Of a stretch of 64,000 nucleotides of DNA, positions 24,438-33,307 are shown in pieces. The notes below the pieces were generated by a model. That model had not been told where the DNA came from. It did no database searches and was given only the letters and a program-made list of their open reading frames with translations. The translations under genes were made by a program, and so were the position numbers. Within the stretch, counting starts at the first letter, position 1. Every line of letters begins with the position of its first letter. Source of the DNA: DATKHR01 sp036557365 (GTDB lineage Bacteria; Acidobacteriota; Vicinamibacteria; Vicinamibacterales; CAVVIG01); contig DATBHR010000094.1 of NCBI GenBank assembly GCA_036557365.1, positions 20,154-84,153 of the forward strand. The letters run 5' to 3'.

Positions 24438-24460
24438 GGTGTGACAGGCTAGGTCACACC
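24438..24460. promoter_or_regulatory. Perfect inverted repeat GGTGTGAC-N7-GTCACACC, candidate operator
   Basis: Both 8-base arms match exactly around a 7-base centre. On the minus strand it covers where the -35 of the TATCCT promoter would be. It is not followed by a T-run on either strand, so it is unlikely to be a terminator. The arms resemble TGTGA...TCACA, but the spacing (9 bases) is not that of a CRP site. Confidence 0.45.
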
Positions 24461-24467
24461 TGCGCGT

Positions 24468-24968
24468 CTAGATGGTCACGTACTGGACGAGATTGCCTTG
24501 AACCTCGAGGAATCTGGCGAAATCCGGCGCCGAAATGACGAGGGTGGCGGTATTGACGTTCGGGTGAAAGGACAGCCGGCTGGCCTGCTTCAAATCGCGG
24601 TCGAGGACGACCCGGACGACCCGCTGCGCATCGTTGATCAGGCCGAACGGCGAGACTGATCCCGGTCCGAGCCCGAGATACTTCATCAGGCGTTCCGGCG
24701 ACGCAAAGCTGAGCTTACCGTCGCCGATCTGGTCGGCCACCGCACGCAGGTCGGCTCTCTTCGTGTGCAGGAGCACGACGAGGTAGTGGCGATCGCCTTT
24801 CTGATTCCGCAGGAACAGGTTCTTGCAGTGCGTCGCGTCGATCTCCGACCAGTGCTGAAGCGCATCCTCCACCGTCGGAATCGGTGGATGCGTGTGCCGC
24901 TCGTACGCGATGCCCAGCGCGGTCAACTTCTCGAGAACCGCGGCCTCGCGGTTCTCGTGGTCATTCAC
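24468..24968 (-). CDS. Prolyl-tRNA editing protein (ProX/YbaK family)
   Basis: The 166-residue protein is a stand-alone editing domain that removes wrong amino acids, usually alanine, from tRNA-Pro. The family marks are KNLFLRN with the conserved Lys49, the HTKRADLRAVADQIG region, KYLGLGPGSVSPFGL (about 96-110), and the SFHPNVNTATLVI stretch. It resembles the PrdX/ProXp-ala group more than YbaK proper. The ATG overlaps the stop of the large nuclease gene by four bases, so it may be co-transcribed with that gene although the functions look unrelated. Confidence 0.9.
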   Translation of the reverse strand: MNDHENREAAVLEKLTALGIAYERHTHPPIPTVEDALQHWSEIDATHCKNLFLRNQKGDRHYLVVLLHTKRADLRAVADQIGDGKLSFASPERLMKYLGLGPGSVSPFGLINDAQRVVRVVLDRDLKQASRLSFHPNVNTATLVISAPDFARFLEVQGNLVQYVTI

Positions 24969-27900
24969 CGGTCATGTCCCTGGTCGTGTTCGACGACGGC
25001 TTGAACCGAGGCTGTCGCGCTCGTGTTTCCGGCATCGTCCGCGCACGACACGAAGAGCGAATAGATCTGCGGCGCATCGCCGTGATTCTTCTTCGCACGC
25101 AGCGACGCGGTCAAGGGTCCGGTGATCTTGAAGTCGCCGGTATCGCCGCTCGTGCTCGTGATGCGCTGGATCGTGCAGGTCGGCGTCGAGTCCACACCAT
25201 CCGACGAAGTCGCCGTGACGCGAACCGTCACGAGCTTGTTGTTCGGCGGGAACAGCACCGCTGGGCTGACGGTCAGCGTCGGCGCCGACGGCGCGATCGT
25301 GTCGCGAACGGTCACGCTGAACGATCCGTTCGCCACGTTTCCCGCCGCATCGTGCGCGGCGCAGTTCACGACGGTGGCGCCGAGCGGGAACACGCTGCCG
25401 GAAACGGGCGAACACTGCACCGGAACCGGTCCGTCGACGTCGTCGGCCGCGGTAGGCGCGAATGCGACCTGCGCGCCCGCCGCGCTCGCAGCTTCGGCGA
25501 CGATGTTGCCGAGGCCGCTGATCACCGGCGCCTTGAGGTCGGCGACCGAAAAGCTGGTCGAGCCGGTGCTGGACGCGAACGACGCGCCGTCAGCGAAGTC
25601 GGCGGTCATCGAGTGCGACCCGATCCCGAACGACGCAGCCGGCACCGTCACCGATGCCGCTCCGTTCGAAACGGCGACGACGGACGAATAGCCCGCGCCA
25701 TCGCTGAAACGTATCGAACCGGAACCGACGGTCGCGTTGGCCGCCTGGACGGTCGCGGTGAACGTCACGTCCTGTCCGAACGGCGCGGGGTTGGGTGACG
25801 CGACGACGGTCGTCGTCGTGGTAGCTGGCAGCGTGAAGTAGGCGACGACCGGATCGTGATCGGACAGCCGCTCCGGCCGAGTGAAGTCGCCGCGGAAGCT
25901 CTCCGGGAAATCGGCGTTGCTGTGGCCCCACTCGATGCCGGCGAAGCGAGCGACCGCCGCGGACGTCGCGAGCATGTGATCGAGCGACTGCGCGTTCCCG
26001 TCGAACGAATAGGAATAGCGCTGCGGCGTCGAATCGAGCTCGATGAGATCGGTCAGCGGCGACGCGACATTCGGCACGTTGCTGCTTGCCAGCACGACCT
26101 GATCCGCAGGCGCCGGCGTTCCCTTGATGGTGCCGATGACGTCGACGTAGCCGTCGCTGAACTCGAACGAATTGAAGTCGCCGACCGCGACGATCGGAAC
26201 GCCGGGACTGTTCTGTTCCAGCGTTTCGACCAGATGGCCGGTGAACTCGGCCTGCGCAAGCCGCTTCGCGCGCACGCGCGGGCCGTCGGTCGCGTCGTCG
26301 ATGCCGTTCAGCGAGCGCAGGTGATTGGCGACGACGGTCACGTCGAGCGGCGCGTCGTCCGAGGTGACGATGGTCGCGTCGAGAACGGTGGGCGGACGAT
26401 CGTTGAGCAGCGCGGGCTGACCGTTCGTCGGGTCGATGAAGGTCGTGTCCTTGCCTTCCTGATGCGCGCCGCGGACCGTCACGCGCAACGTATTGACCAG
26501 CAGACCGTCGTCGATGCCGCCGGGATCGTTGCCTTCGAACAGGTACGCGACGTAGTGCACCGCGTCCGCGGAGTCGGCGTTCACCTGGTTCGCGATGGCC
26601 TGCAGCACGCCGATGTTCTCGACTTCCTCGACGCCGATGATGTCCGGTGTCCGCATCACGTCACGAATCTGACGCGATACCTTGATCAACCTGTTCGCGA
26701 AGGCTGCCGGCGTCAGCGCAACGTCGCTGATGCCCGCATCGTCCACCGTGTCGAAGAAGCGCTCGAGATTGGCGGTGCCGATCGTGAACTGATGTGCGCC
26801 GGCTGCAGACACGGCGGAGAAACCGTGGAGCCCACTGACGCTGCCCTGCGCGCCGAAATCCGGAAGAATCGTGTAGGCGCGCGACTGATAGTCGAGCACG
26901 CCGGTGATGTTCGTGACGATCGCGCCGGTCATCACCTCGGTCGTATCGTTCGCGCCGAACGACGCCTGACCGTTGCTGTCGACGCGAATCCGCTCGGGGT
27001 TGGCGTCGAACCGCGGAATGCAGCACGGCGATCCGGCCGGCAGCGGATCGGGCACCTCGATGCCCGGCTCGCGGACCGGGCGCGGAATCCCCGGGATGAG
27101 GCCGAAGTAGACGCCGTTGGTGGACGCGGTCGCGTTCGGTTCGTTGACCGTGCCCTGCGTCGGCGCGATGACGTTCAACACGTCGACGTGGACGCGCATT
27201 CCCTCGAATCGCTCGAGTTGATCGAACGGCCCGGCCGGATTGGTATCAGCGATCGTCAGTGCGACCGCCGCCGGGAGCGCATTGCCGGTCGACAGCAACG
27301 TCACCACTGGCGTCGCGATTTCCGTCTCCGGAGGGCTGTTCGGATCGGCGCCCGGACGGAACTCCTGGACCGTACCGGTGACGCGCACGCGATTTCCGAC
27401 GGCCGCGTCCGCCGACGGTGCCGTGGAGGTGAACACGAACACGCCTTCGGACGTCGTTGGATCGGCGTCGGCCTCCGCATCGGGCGCCTGAATGAAGAAG
27501 CCGTTGTTGAAGCGCCGCGCCGTGACGATGCCTTCGGTCGTGACCATCTGGTTGGCGAACGGCGAGAGCGCGCCCGGACCCTGAATGTCGTGAATCGGCG
27601 TGACAACGGCCGGCGCCTGCACCGCGAGCGTGATCGCGCCGCTGCCCGACCGTCCCGCCGCGTCGGCGACGATGAATGGCAGCGACTTGTTGGCTGCAGG
27701 TGTGCCCGACGCGACCGTCGCCGAGAACGAGTAGATCGCATCGCCCGCGGTCGCATCGCCGTGGGTGGCGTCGTCGAAGAACGCCTGATCGGCGGCGCCG
27801 CCAATGGCCGTGAGATCGACTGTGACGGACGTGATCGTTTCCGGCGGCGTGCCGGCGGTCGTCGTGATCGTCAACAACGTCGGGTCGCCCGGTGAAACCG

Positions 27901-28663
27901 CCGCGGGCACGGCGGCGCCGACGCCGCTCGGACCGGTTGTCGTCGGATTCGATTGCGGCGTGATCGAAAAGTCGTCGATGGCGAGGCCGTCGTCTGAGCC
28001 CGAGGCATCGAAGTCGGTCCAGCGAATACCGAAGTTCGAGCCGGGAGCGATGGTCAGGCCGGTGATCGAGGCCGAAACCAGGACTCGATTTCCGACGCCG
28101 TTGCCGTTCAGCGCGCCCACGGTGCCGCTGCCGACCGGTCCGACAAAATCCAGCGCGTTCACGTCGGTCCATGTCGCTGCAGCATCGTCGAGCGACGCTG
28201 CGCCGGGACTGATTTGGAAGTCCAGCCGGTCGGGGCTGTTCCGCGACGTCCCAAGGCGCCACTGCTCCCCGGTGTACGACACGTCGAGGCTCGTGATCGT
28301 CTGACCGGTGTTGTTCGCGAAGATGACGCCGATCGTCGGGATGAGATTTCCACTGCGGAGCGTACCGAGCGCGCGATCGGCGTCGCTCGCCGCACCGAAC
28401 GAATAGGTGTCGCCGGCATTCGACGATCCGGTCCCGGCGGTGTACGACGTGTTCGCGTTGGCGCCGCTTTCGACCACGCGCCAACCGTCAGGCAGCGACG
28501 TGCCCGTCCCGCTCGCGGCGAGCGCGTTGAAGTTCTGCACGTACGGCGTGCCGATCGCCGTCAGACTGACGCTGCCGGCGCCGATGTTGTCGGCGAACAG
28601 GCGAATCGCAAACATCGCAGCCAGACCGCAGGCCGCGAGGACAGTTGCTGCCTTCCGTCCCAT
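24965..28663 (-). CDS. Large secreted endonuclease/exonuclease/phosphatase-family nuclease
   Basis: The 1232-residue protein has a signal peptide (about 1-24) and a multidomain layout. A beta-rich lectin-like domain comes first (about 25-240), followed by a nucleic-acid-binding OB-like stretch near 380-560. The catalytic nuclease domain (about 610-910) shows GDFNSFEFSDGYVDVI, LDHMLAT and LSDHDPVVAYF, the metal and catalytic residues of the DNase I-like fold. A bacterial Ig-like repeat (about 915-1000) and a HYR-like domain (about 1005-1095) end the protein. It would degrade extracellular DNA for nutrients. AGAGG lies 8 bases before the ATG. Repeated CGTCACA units lie upstream. Confidence 0.88.
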   Translation of the reverse strand: MGRKAATVLAACGLAAMFAIRLFADNIGAGSVSLTAIGTPYVQNFNALAASGTGTSLPDGWRVVESGANANTSYTAGTGSSNAGDTYSFGAASDADRALGTLRSGNLIPTIGVIFANNTGQTITSLDVSYTGEQWRLGTSRNSPDRLDFQISPGAASLDDAAATWTDVNALDFVGPVGSGTVGALNGNGVGNRVLVSASITGLTIAPGSNFGIRWTDFDASGSDDGLAIDDFSITPQSNPTTTGPSGVGAAVPAAVSPGDPTLLTITTTAGTPPETITSVTVDLTAIGGAADQAFFDDATHGDATAGDAIYSFSATVASGTPAANKSLPFIVADAAGRSGSGAITLAVQAPAVVTPIHDIQGPGALSPFANQMVTTEGIVTARRFNNGFFIQAPDAEADADPTTSEGVFVFTSTAPSADAAVGNRVRVTGTVQEFRPGADPNSPPETEIATPVVTLLSTGNALPAAVALTIADTNPAGPFDQLERFEGMRVHVDVLNVIAPTQGTVNEPNATASTNGVYFGLIPGIPRPVREPGIEVPDPLPAGSPCCIPRFDANPERIRVDSNGQASFGANDTTEVMTGAIVTNITGVLDYQSRAYTILPDFGAQGSVSGLHGFSAVSAAGAHQFTIGTANLERFFDTVDDAGISDVALTPAAFANRLIKVSRQIRDVMRTPDIIGVEEVENIGVLQAIANQVNADSADAVHYVAYLFEGNDPGGIDDGLLVNTLRVTVRGAHQEGKDTTFIDPTNGQPALLNDRPPTVLDATIVTSDDAPLDVTVVANHLRSLNGIDDATDGPRVRAKRLAQAEFTGHLVETLEQNSPGVPIVAVGDFNSFEFSDGYVDVIGTIKGTPAPADQVVLASSNVPNVASPLTDLIELDSTPQRYSYSFDGNAQSLDHMLATSAAVARFAGIEWGHSNADFPESFRGDFTRPERLSDHDPVVAYFTLPATTTTTVVASPNPAPFGQDVTFTATVQAANATVGSGSIRFSDGAGYSSVVAVSNGAASVTVPAASFGIGSHSMTADFADGASFASSTGSTSFSVADLKAPVISGLGNIVAEAASAAGAQVAFAPTAADDVDGPVPVQCSPVSGSVFPLGATVVNCAAHDAAGNVANGSFSVTVRDTIAPSAPTLTVSPAVLFPPNNKLVTVRVTATSSDGVDSTPTCTIQRITSTSGDTGDFKITGPLTASLRAKKNHGDAPQIYSLFVSCADDAGNTSATASVQAVVEHDQGHDR

Positions 28664-28709
28664 GTGTTGACCTCTAATGGCGTGTGTACGCGGTAGTTTT
28701 TACCATCGC

Positions 28710-28737
28710 TGTGACGCTGATGTGACGCAACATCACA
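28710..28737 (-). promoter_or_regulatory. PHO-box-like direct repeats upstream of the secreted nuclease
   Basis: On the minus strand, CGTCACA occurs twice (28721-28727 and 28710-28716), 11 bases apart, with 4-base spacers. A third, weaker unit (TTGTGATG) lies just before. PhoB boxes are 7-base direct repeats on an 11-base period with a TGTCA core. The spacing fits, the core only partly (CGTCA). A nuclease is a plausible target of phosphate control. Confidence 0.35.
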
Positions 28738-28863
28738 ACGGCGGTAGTCAGAACTGCCCAGCTCGCGCGATGCGCCGGTACCGCTTTCTATTGGTGCAGA
28801 ATTCGATCGATTCGTTTCACAGAGCGAGCGGTTCCGACAACTTCTGTCAGTTACGCGTACAGC

Positions 28864-30150
28864 CTACGGAAACCGGCCGAGGGCGTTCAAGAGTTCGAGG
28901 CGAGCCCGGCGAAGCTGGTCTTCGGCGATGGCGACGGCCATGTCCGTATCGCGCGCCACGCGCTCCGCGTCGATGACCTCGATGTTGGTGGAGGCGCCTG
29001 CACGGAAGCTGATATTGGTGATCGAGACGACCTGCTGCGCCTGATCGGCCGCCGCGCGGGCGCTCGTCAACACGCGCTCGCCGCTTGCGATCGATTCGCG
29101 GGCGGCGCGGACCTCCGACTCAGCGCGCGTGATGGCGCCGGCGAAGTTCGCGTGCACCTCGTCGAGATCCGATCGCCGCTGTTGCTTCACCGATTTGCGC
29201 TGGCCGCTGTCGAAGATCGGGATGTTGCCCTGCAGCAGCAGCCGCCAGCTGTTCTGCGGCAGGAAAAACTGGGGCGGATAGTTGGTGGATGGCTGAAAGA
29301 TCGCGTCCACCGTCGGGATCCAGTCCTTCGAGCTGTCGCGGACGACGCGATCGGCCGCGCGCTCCTGCGCGGCGAAGAGTCGCAGATCGGATCGCGAGGT
29401 AATCAGATCCACAGGCGCGGCCGCCGGCACCGAGAGATCGGGGTCCTCGGACGCATCGGCGGGGCCTCCCGCGACGATCAAGACGCCGAGTGCCTCCTGC
29501 GCGCGATACAGATTGAGGCGGGCCTGCTCGACCAGTCCCTCGTCGGCCGAGTACTGCTGCTGCGCGCGAAGCGCGTTCAGCCGACTCCCGCTCCCGCCGC
29601 GCTCCTGCTCGGTCGCCAGATCGAAGTGCGCTTTCGCGGTGTCGCGCGCGCGGATGTTCCCCTCGACGACGCGGCGCTGCGCAACGATCGTGAGGTAGGC
29701 GTCGGCGGCGGCGAACGCGATCTGGCGCTTCGCTTCCGCGAGCTGCAGCTCCGCGACCGACCGCTGATCCTCCGCTTGCGTGCGCCGTGCCCACGCAGCC
29801 GCCGCAAGAATCGGCATGTCGGCCGAGATCGACGCGACGGTCTGACTTTGCGGCGTGACGGTCACGCCCTCGAACTGCACGCCGGTGTTCAACGTCGTCG
29901 ACGTGACGTTGCCGGTGACCTGCAGCAGCATGGCGGCGCGCGCCTGCCCGATGAGCGCGTCGGCGCGGAGGATGCCGGCCGCGGAGGCCGCCACGGACGG
30001 ATTGAGATCCTGCGCCCGCTGGATCGCATCGCGAAACGTCACGGTCATCACCGGAACCGGTGTCGTCTGTGCGCGCGCCTCGAGCGGCGCGAGGCACAGC
30101 GCGATGGGGACGACCAGGGCGCGCAACCGTCGAACGTCGATCGCCACCAT
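28864..30150 (-). CDS. TolC family outer-membrane efflux protein
   Basis: The 428-residue protein starts with a signal peptide (hydrophobic about 10-25, then ARAQT). It has the two-repeat TolC/OprM helical layout: FRDAIQRAQDLNPSV at the first barrel entry and LGVLIVAGGPADASED between repeats. Long helical stretches rich in Ala, Glu and Arg form the periplasmic tunnel. It is the outer-membrane exit duct of the pump encoded just upstream. The ATG at 30150 has GAGGT six bases before it; a GTG at 30165 would overlap the permease stop and is less likely. Promoter is shared with the adaptor gene. Confidence 0.92.
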   Translation of the reverse strand: MVAIDVRRLRALVVPIALCLAPLEARAQTTPVPVMTVTFRDAIQRAQDLNPSVAASAAGILRADALIGQARAAMLLQVTGNVTSTTLNTGVQFEGVTVTPQSQTVASISADMPILAAAAWARRTQAEDQRSVAELQLAEAKRQIAFAAADAYLTIVAQRRVVEGNIRARDTAKAHFDLATEQERGGSGSRLNALRAQQQYSADEGLVEQARLNLYRAQEALGVLIVAGGPADASEDPDLSVPAAAPVDLITSRSDLRLFAAQERAADRVVRDSSKDWIPTVDAIFQPSTNYPPQFFLPQNSWRLLLQGNIPIFDSGQRKSVKQQRRSDLDEVHANFAGAITRAESEVRAARESIASGERVLTSARAAADQAQQVVSITNISFRAGASTNIEVIDAERVARDTDMAVAIAEDQLRRARLELLNALGRFP

Positions 30151-30154
30151 CGGA

Positions 30155-33100
30155 CTACCTCGCACGGCGGCTTCCCAGGCTCTTGACGACCACGTAGAGC
30201 ACGGGGATGAAGCCCAGGTTCAGGAACGTGGCGACGACCATGCCGCCGGCGACGGCCGTCCCCACCGAGTGCCGCGCCTCGCGTCCGGCGCCGCTGGCGA
30301 CGACGAGCGGCATGACACCGAGGATGAACGCCAGGGACGTCATCAGAATCGGCCGGAGCCGGATGCGCGCCGCTTCAACGGCCGCCTCCGTGATGCTCAG
30401 GCCGCGCGCGCGCAGCTGCTCCGCGAATTCGACGACGAGGATGCCGTTCTTCGCGGACAAGCCGATCAGCATCACGAGGCCGATCTGGCAGTACACGTCG
30501 TTGATCAGCCCGCGCGCCCACTGCGCGCCGAGCGCGCCGAGAATGGCGATCGGAACCGAGAGCAGGATGATCACCGGCAGCGTCACGCTTTCGTACTGTC
30601 CTGCCAGTGTCAGATAGACGAGCAACAGGCCAAGGCCGAATATCGCGGCCGACTGACTGCCCGCACGGATTTCTTCGAGCGAGATGCCCGACCACGCGTA
30701 CGAGAATCCCTGCGGTAGCGCGCGATCCGACAACGCGGCCATGGTCTGCAGTGCCTGGCCCGAGCTGTAACCAGGCGCCGCCGATCCGTTGATCGTGGCC
30801 GATCGGAACAGGTTGAAGTGGCTGATGATCTTCGGCGCGGTCGCTTCGCGCACCGAGACCAGGTTGCTGAGCGGCATCATGCGCCCGGTCGCGGTCCTCA
30901 CGGTGTACCGTTCGATGTCCGTCGGATTCGATCGGAACTGCTCGTCGGCCTGCACGTAGACGCGGTACGAGCGGCTGTTGAAGTCGAAGTCGTTCACGTA
31001 GGTCGAACCGAGGAGCGTCTGCATCGTGTCGCTGATGTCCGTCAGCGAGATGCCGAGACTCTTCGCCTGCGGACGATCCACGTCGACGACGATCTGCGGG
31101 TCGTTCGCCGTGAACTGCGTGAACAGTGCGGTGAGCCCCGGCGTCTGGTTGCCCTGCCCGATGATCTGGCGCGCCGTCGCCTCGAGCCCTTCGATCGGTC
31201 CGCCGCTCTGGTCGAGGAGCTCGTAGCTGAATCCGCCGAACTGGCCGAGTCCCTGAATCGACGGCGGCAGGAACGGGATCACCATCGCGCCGGTGATCTG
31301 ACTGAACGCGCCGAACAGCTGACCGACCAGCGCCTTCGCCGAATGCTGGTCGCCAGGACGCTCGTTGAAGTCCTTCAGCTGCATGAAGAGGATGCCCTGG
31401 TTCGGCGACGAGCCCGCGAAGCCGAATCCGCCGGCCGCGAACATCTGTTTGGCCTCGGGCATCTTCATCATGATCTGCTCGGTCTGCCGCACGATGCCCA
31501 TCGTGTAATCGAGCGACGCGCCGGGCGGCGCCTGAATGAGAACCATGATGTAGCCCTGGTCCTCGTCAGGCAGGAACCCGGACGGCACGCGCATATAGAC
31601 CCAGTAGGTGGCTCCGAGCAGCGCGACGAAAACGATGACGACAAGCGCTCTTACGCGAATGAGCCCGCGCAGCCCATGGACCATCGCGGCCGTCCCGCCG
31701 TCGATGATGCGATTGACGACGCGGAAGAACGCGCCCTTCGGTTTCTCGACGTGTCCGAGCAGCAGCGCCGACAACGCCGGCGTCAGCGTCAGCGCGTTGA
31801 ACGCCGAAATCACCATCGACACGGCGATCGTCAGCGCGAACTGCTGATACAAGCGGCCCGTTGTGCCGGGAAAAAACGCGACCGGCACGAAGACCGCCGC
31901 CAGCACCAGCGCCGTCGCGATGACCGCGCTCGTCACCTCGCGCATCGCGTCCGACGCGGCGGTATGCGTGTCGACCGGCTCGCCGGCGCGAGAGCCGCCG
32001 CCGACGTCCTGCGCTTTCGTGACGCCATGAATCCGTTCGTGAATGTGCCGTTCGATGTTCTCGATGACGACAATCGCGTCGTCCACGACGAGACCGGTGG
32101 CGAGCGTGATGCCGAACAGCGTGAGCGTGTTGATCGAAAAGCCGAACAGCTTCAGGAACGCAAACGTCCCGATGAGCGAGACCGGAATCGTGATCGCCGG
32201 AATGAGCGTCGTCCGCCAGTTCTGCAGGAAGAGGAACATGACGAGGACGACGAGACCGATCGCTTCGGCCAGCGTCGTCACGACCTCGCGGATCGATTCC
32301 GAGACGACGGTCGTCGTGTCGAACGCCACCTCCACCTTCATGCCGGGCGGAAACCGTCGCGACAGCCGATCGATCTCGGCGACGACATCGCGATAGACCT
32401 GCAACGCGTTGGCGGTCGGCAACTGCAGCACGCCGAAGCCAATCGCGTCGTGGCCGTTGAACCGGGACGCGGTCGAATAGCTCTCGGCGCCGAGCTCAGT
32501 ACGTCCGACGTCTCGCACGCGAACCAGTGCGCCATCGGCCGATCGCTTGAGGATGATATCGTCGAATTGCGCCGGATCGCTCAACCGGCCGGCGGCGCGG
32601 ACGCTGATCTGATATTTCTGTCCCTTCGGGGCCGGTTCGGATCCGATTGCGCCGGCCGCAACCTGGACGTTCTGCTCGCGCAGCGCCTGCACGACCTCGT
32701 CCGCCGTGATGTTCCGGCCGGCGAGTTTGTCGGGATCGATCCAGAGACGCATCGCGTACCGGCCAACGCCGAACACCTGCACGTTGCCGACGCCCGGCAC
32801 GCGCTTGATCTCGTCGATGATGAAGCGATCGACGTAGTTGCTGAGAAACAACGGGTCGTATTCGCCGTGTTCGGAGATGGCGGCGGCGGCCAGCACGAAG
32901 TTCGTCGACACCTTCGTGACCGAGATACCAACCTGCTTGACCTCGTTCGGCAGGCGTCCTTCGGCCTGCGAAATCCGGTTCTGGACGTCCACCGCCGCGA
33001 CGTCGAGGTTGCGGCTCAAATCGAACGTGACGACGATGTTCGCCGTGCCGTCGTTGCCGCTCGTCGAGGTGATGTACTGCATTCCCTCGATGCCGTTGAT

Positions 33101-33307
33101 CGCCTGCTCGATCGGGATCGTGACCGAGGTCTCGACCGTCTCCGCGTTGGCGCCGTTGTAGAACGCGACGACCGCCACCTGCGGCGGCGCCAGATCGGGA
33201 AACTGTGCGATCGGCAGAGTCGGAATCGCGATGAGCCCGACGAGGATGATCACGAGCGAGCAGACGCTCGCCAGGATCGGCCGCCGGATGAAGGTATCCG
33301 AAATCAT
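30155..33307 (-). CDS. RND family multidrug efflux permease (HAE-1, AcrB-like)
   Basis: The 1050-residue protein has the RND plan: helix 1 (about 10-28), a large periplasmic part, a block of helices 2-6 and the same set again. The start MISDTFIRRPILASVCSLVIILVG is characteristic. Helix 4 contains GLVVDDAIVVIENIERH, with the Asp pair of the proton relay. LNALTLTPALSALLL and GLSAKNGILVVEFA are other family motifs. It expels drugs, bile acids or other amphiphiles by proton antiport. A 20-residue insert (HGVTKAQDVGGG region) follows the Asp motif. The gene overlaps the adaptor stop by four bases and is followed by the TolC gene. Confidence 0.95.
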   Translation of the reverse strand: MISDTFIRRPILASVCSLVIILVGLIAIPTLPIAQFPDLAPPQVAVVAFYNGANAETVETSVTIPIEQAINGIEGMQYITSTSGNDGTANIVVTFDLSRNLDVAAVDVQNRISQAEGRLPNEVKQVGISVTKVSTNFVLAAAAISEHGEYDPLFLSNYVDRFIIDEIKRVPGVGNVQVFGVGRYAMRLWIDPDKLAGRNITADEVVQALREQNVQVAAGAIGSEPAPKGQKYQISVRAAGRLSDPAQFDDIILKRSADGALVRVRDVGRTELGAESYSTASRFNGHDAIGFGVLQLPTANALQVYRDVVAEIDRLSRRFPPGMKVEVAFDTTTVVSESIREVVTTLAEAIGLVVLVMFLFLQNWRTTLIPAITIPVSLIGTFAFLKLFGFSINTLTLFGITLATGLVVDDAIVVIENIERHIHERIHGVTKAQDVGGGSRAGEPVDTHTAASDAMREVTSAVIATALVLAAVFVPVAFFPGTTGRLYQQFALTIAVSMVISAFNALTLTPALSALLLGHVEKPKGAFFRVVNRIIDGGTAAMVHGLRGLIRVRALVVIVFVALLGATYWVYMRVPSGFLPDEDQGYIMVLIQAPPGASLDYTMGIVRQTEQIMMKMPEAKQMFAAGGFGFAGSSPNQGILFMQLKDFNERPGDQHSAKALVGQLFGAFSQITGAMVIPFLPPSIQGLGQFGGFSYELLDQSGGPIEGLEATARQIIGQGNQTPGLTALFTQFTANDPQIVVDVDRPQAKSLGISLTDISDTMQTLLGSTYVNDFDFNSRSYRVYVQADEQFRSNPTDIERYTVRTATGRMMPLSNLVSVREATAPKIISHFNLFRSATINGSAAPGYSSGQALQTMAALSDRALPQGFSYAWSGISLEEIRAGSQSAAIFGLGLLLVYLTLAGQYESVTLPVIILLSVPIAILGALGAQWARGLINDVYCQIGLVMLIGLSAKNGILVVEFAEQLRARGLSITEAAVEAARIRLRPILMTSLAFILGVMPLVVASGAGREARHSVGTAVAGGMVVATFLNLGFIPVLYVVVKSLGSRRAR

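Noticed and set aside
24438..24460. The GGTGTGAC palindrome as a terminator or a CRP site
   Set aside because: No T-run follows on either strand, and the distance between TGTGA and TCACA is 9 bases rather than the 6 of a CRP site.
25856..27895. A 679-codon open frame antisense to the secreted nuclease
   Set aside because: No domain, shadow composition, and the nuclease frame on the minus strand has full catalytic motifs.
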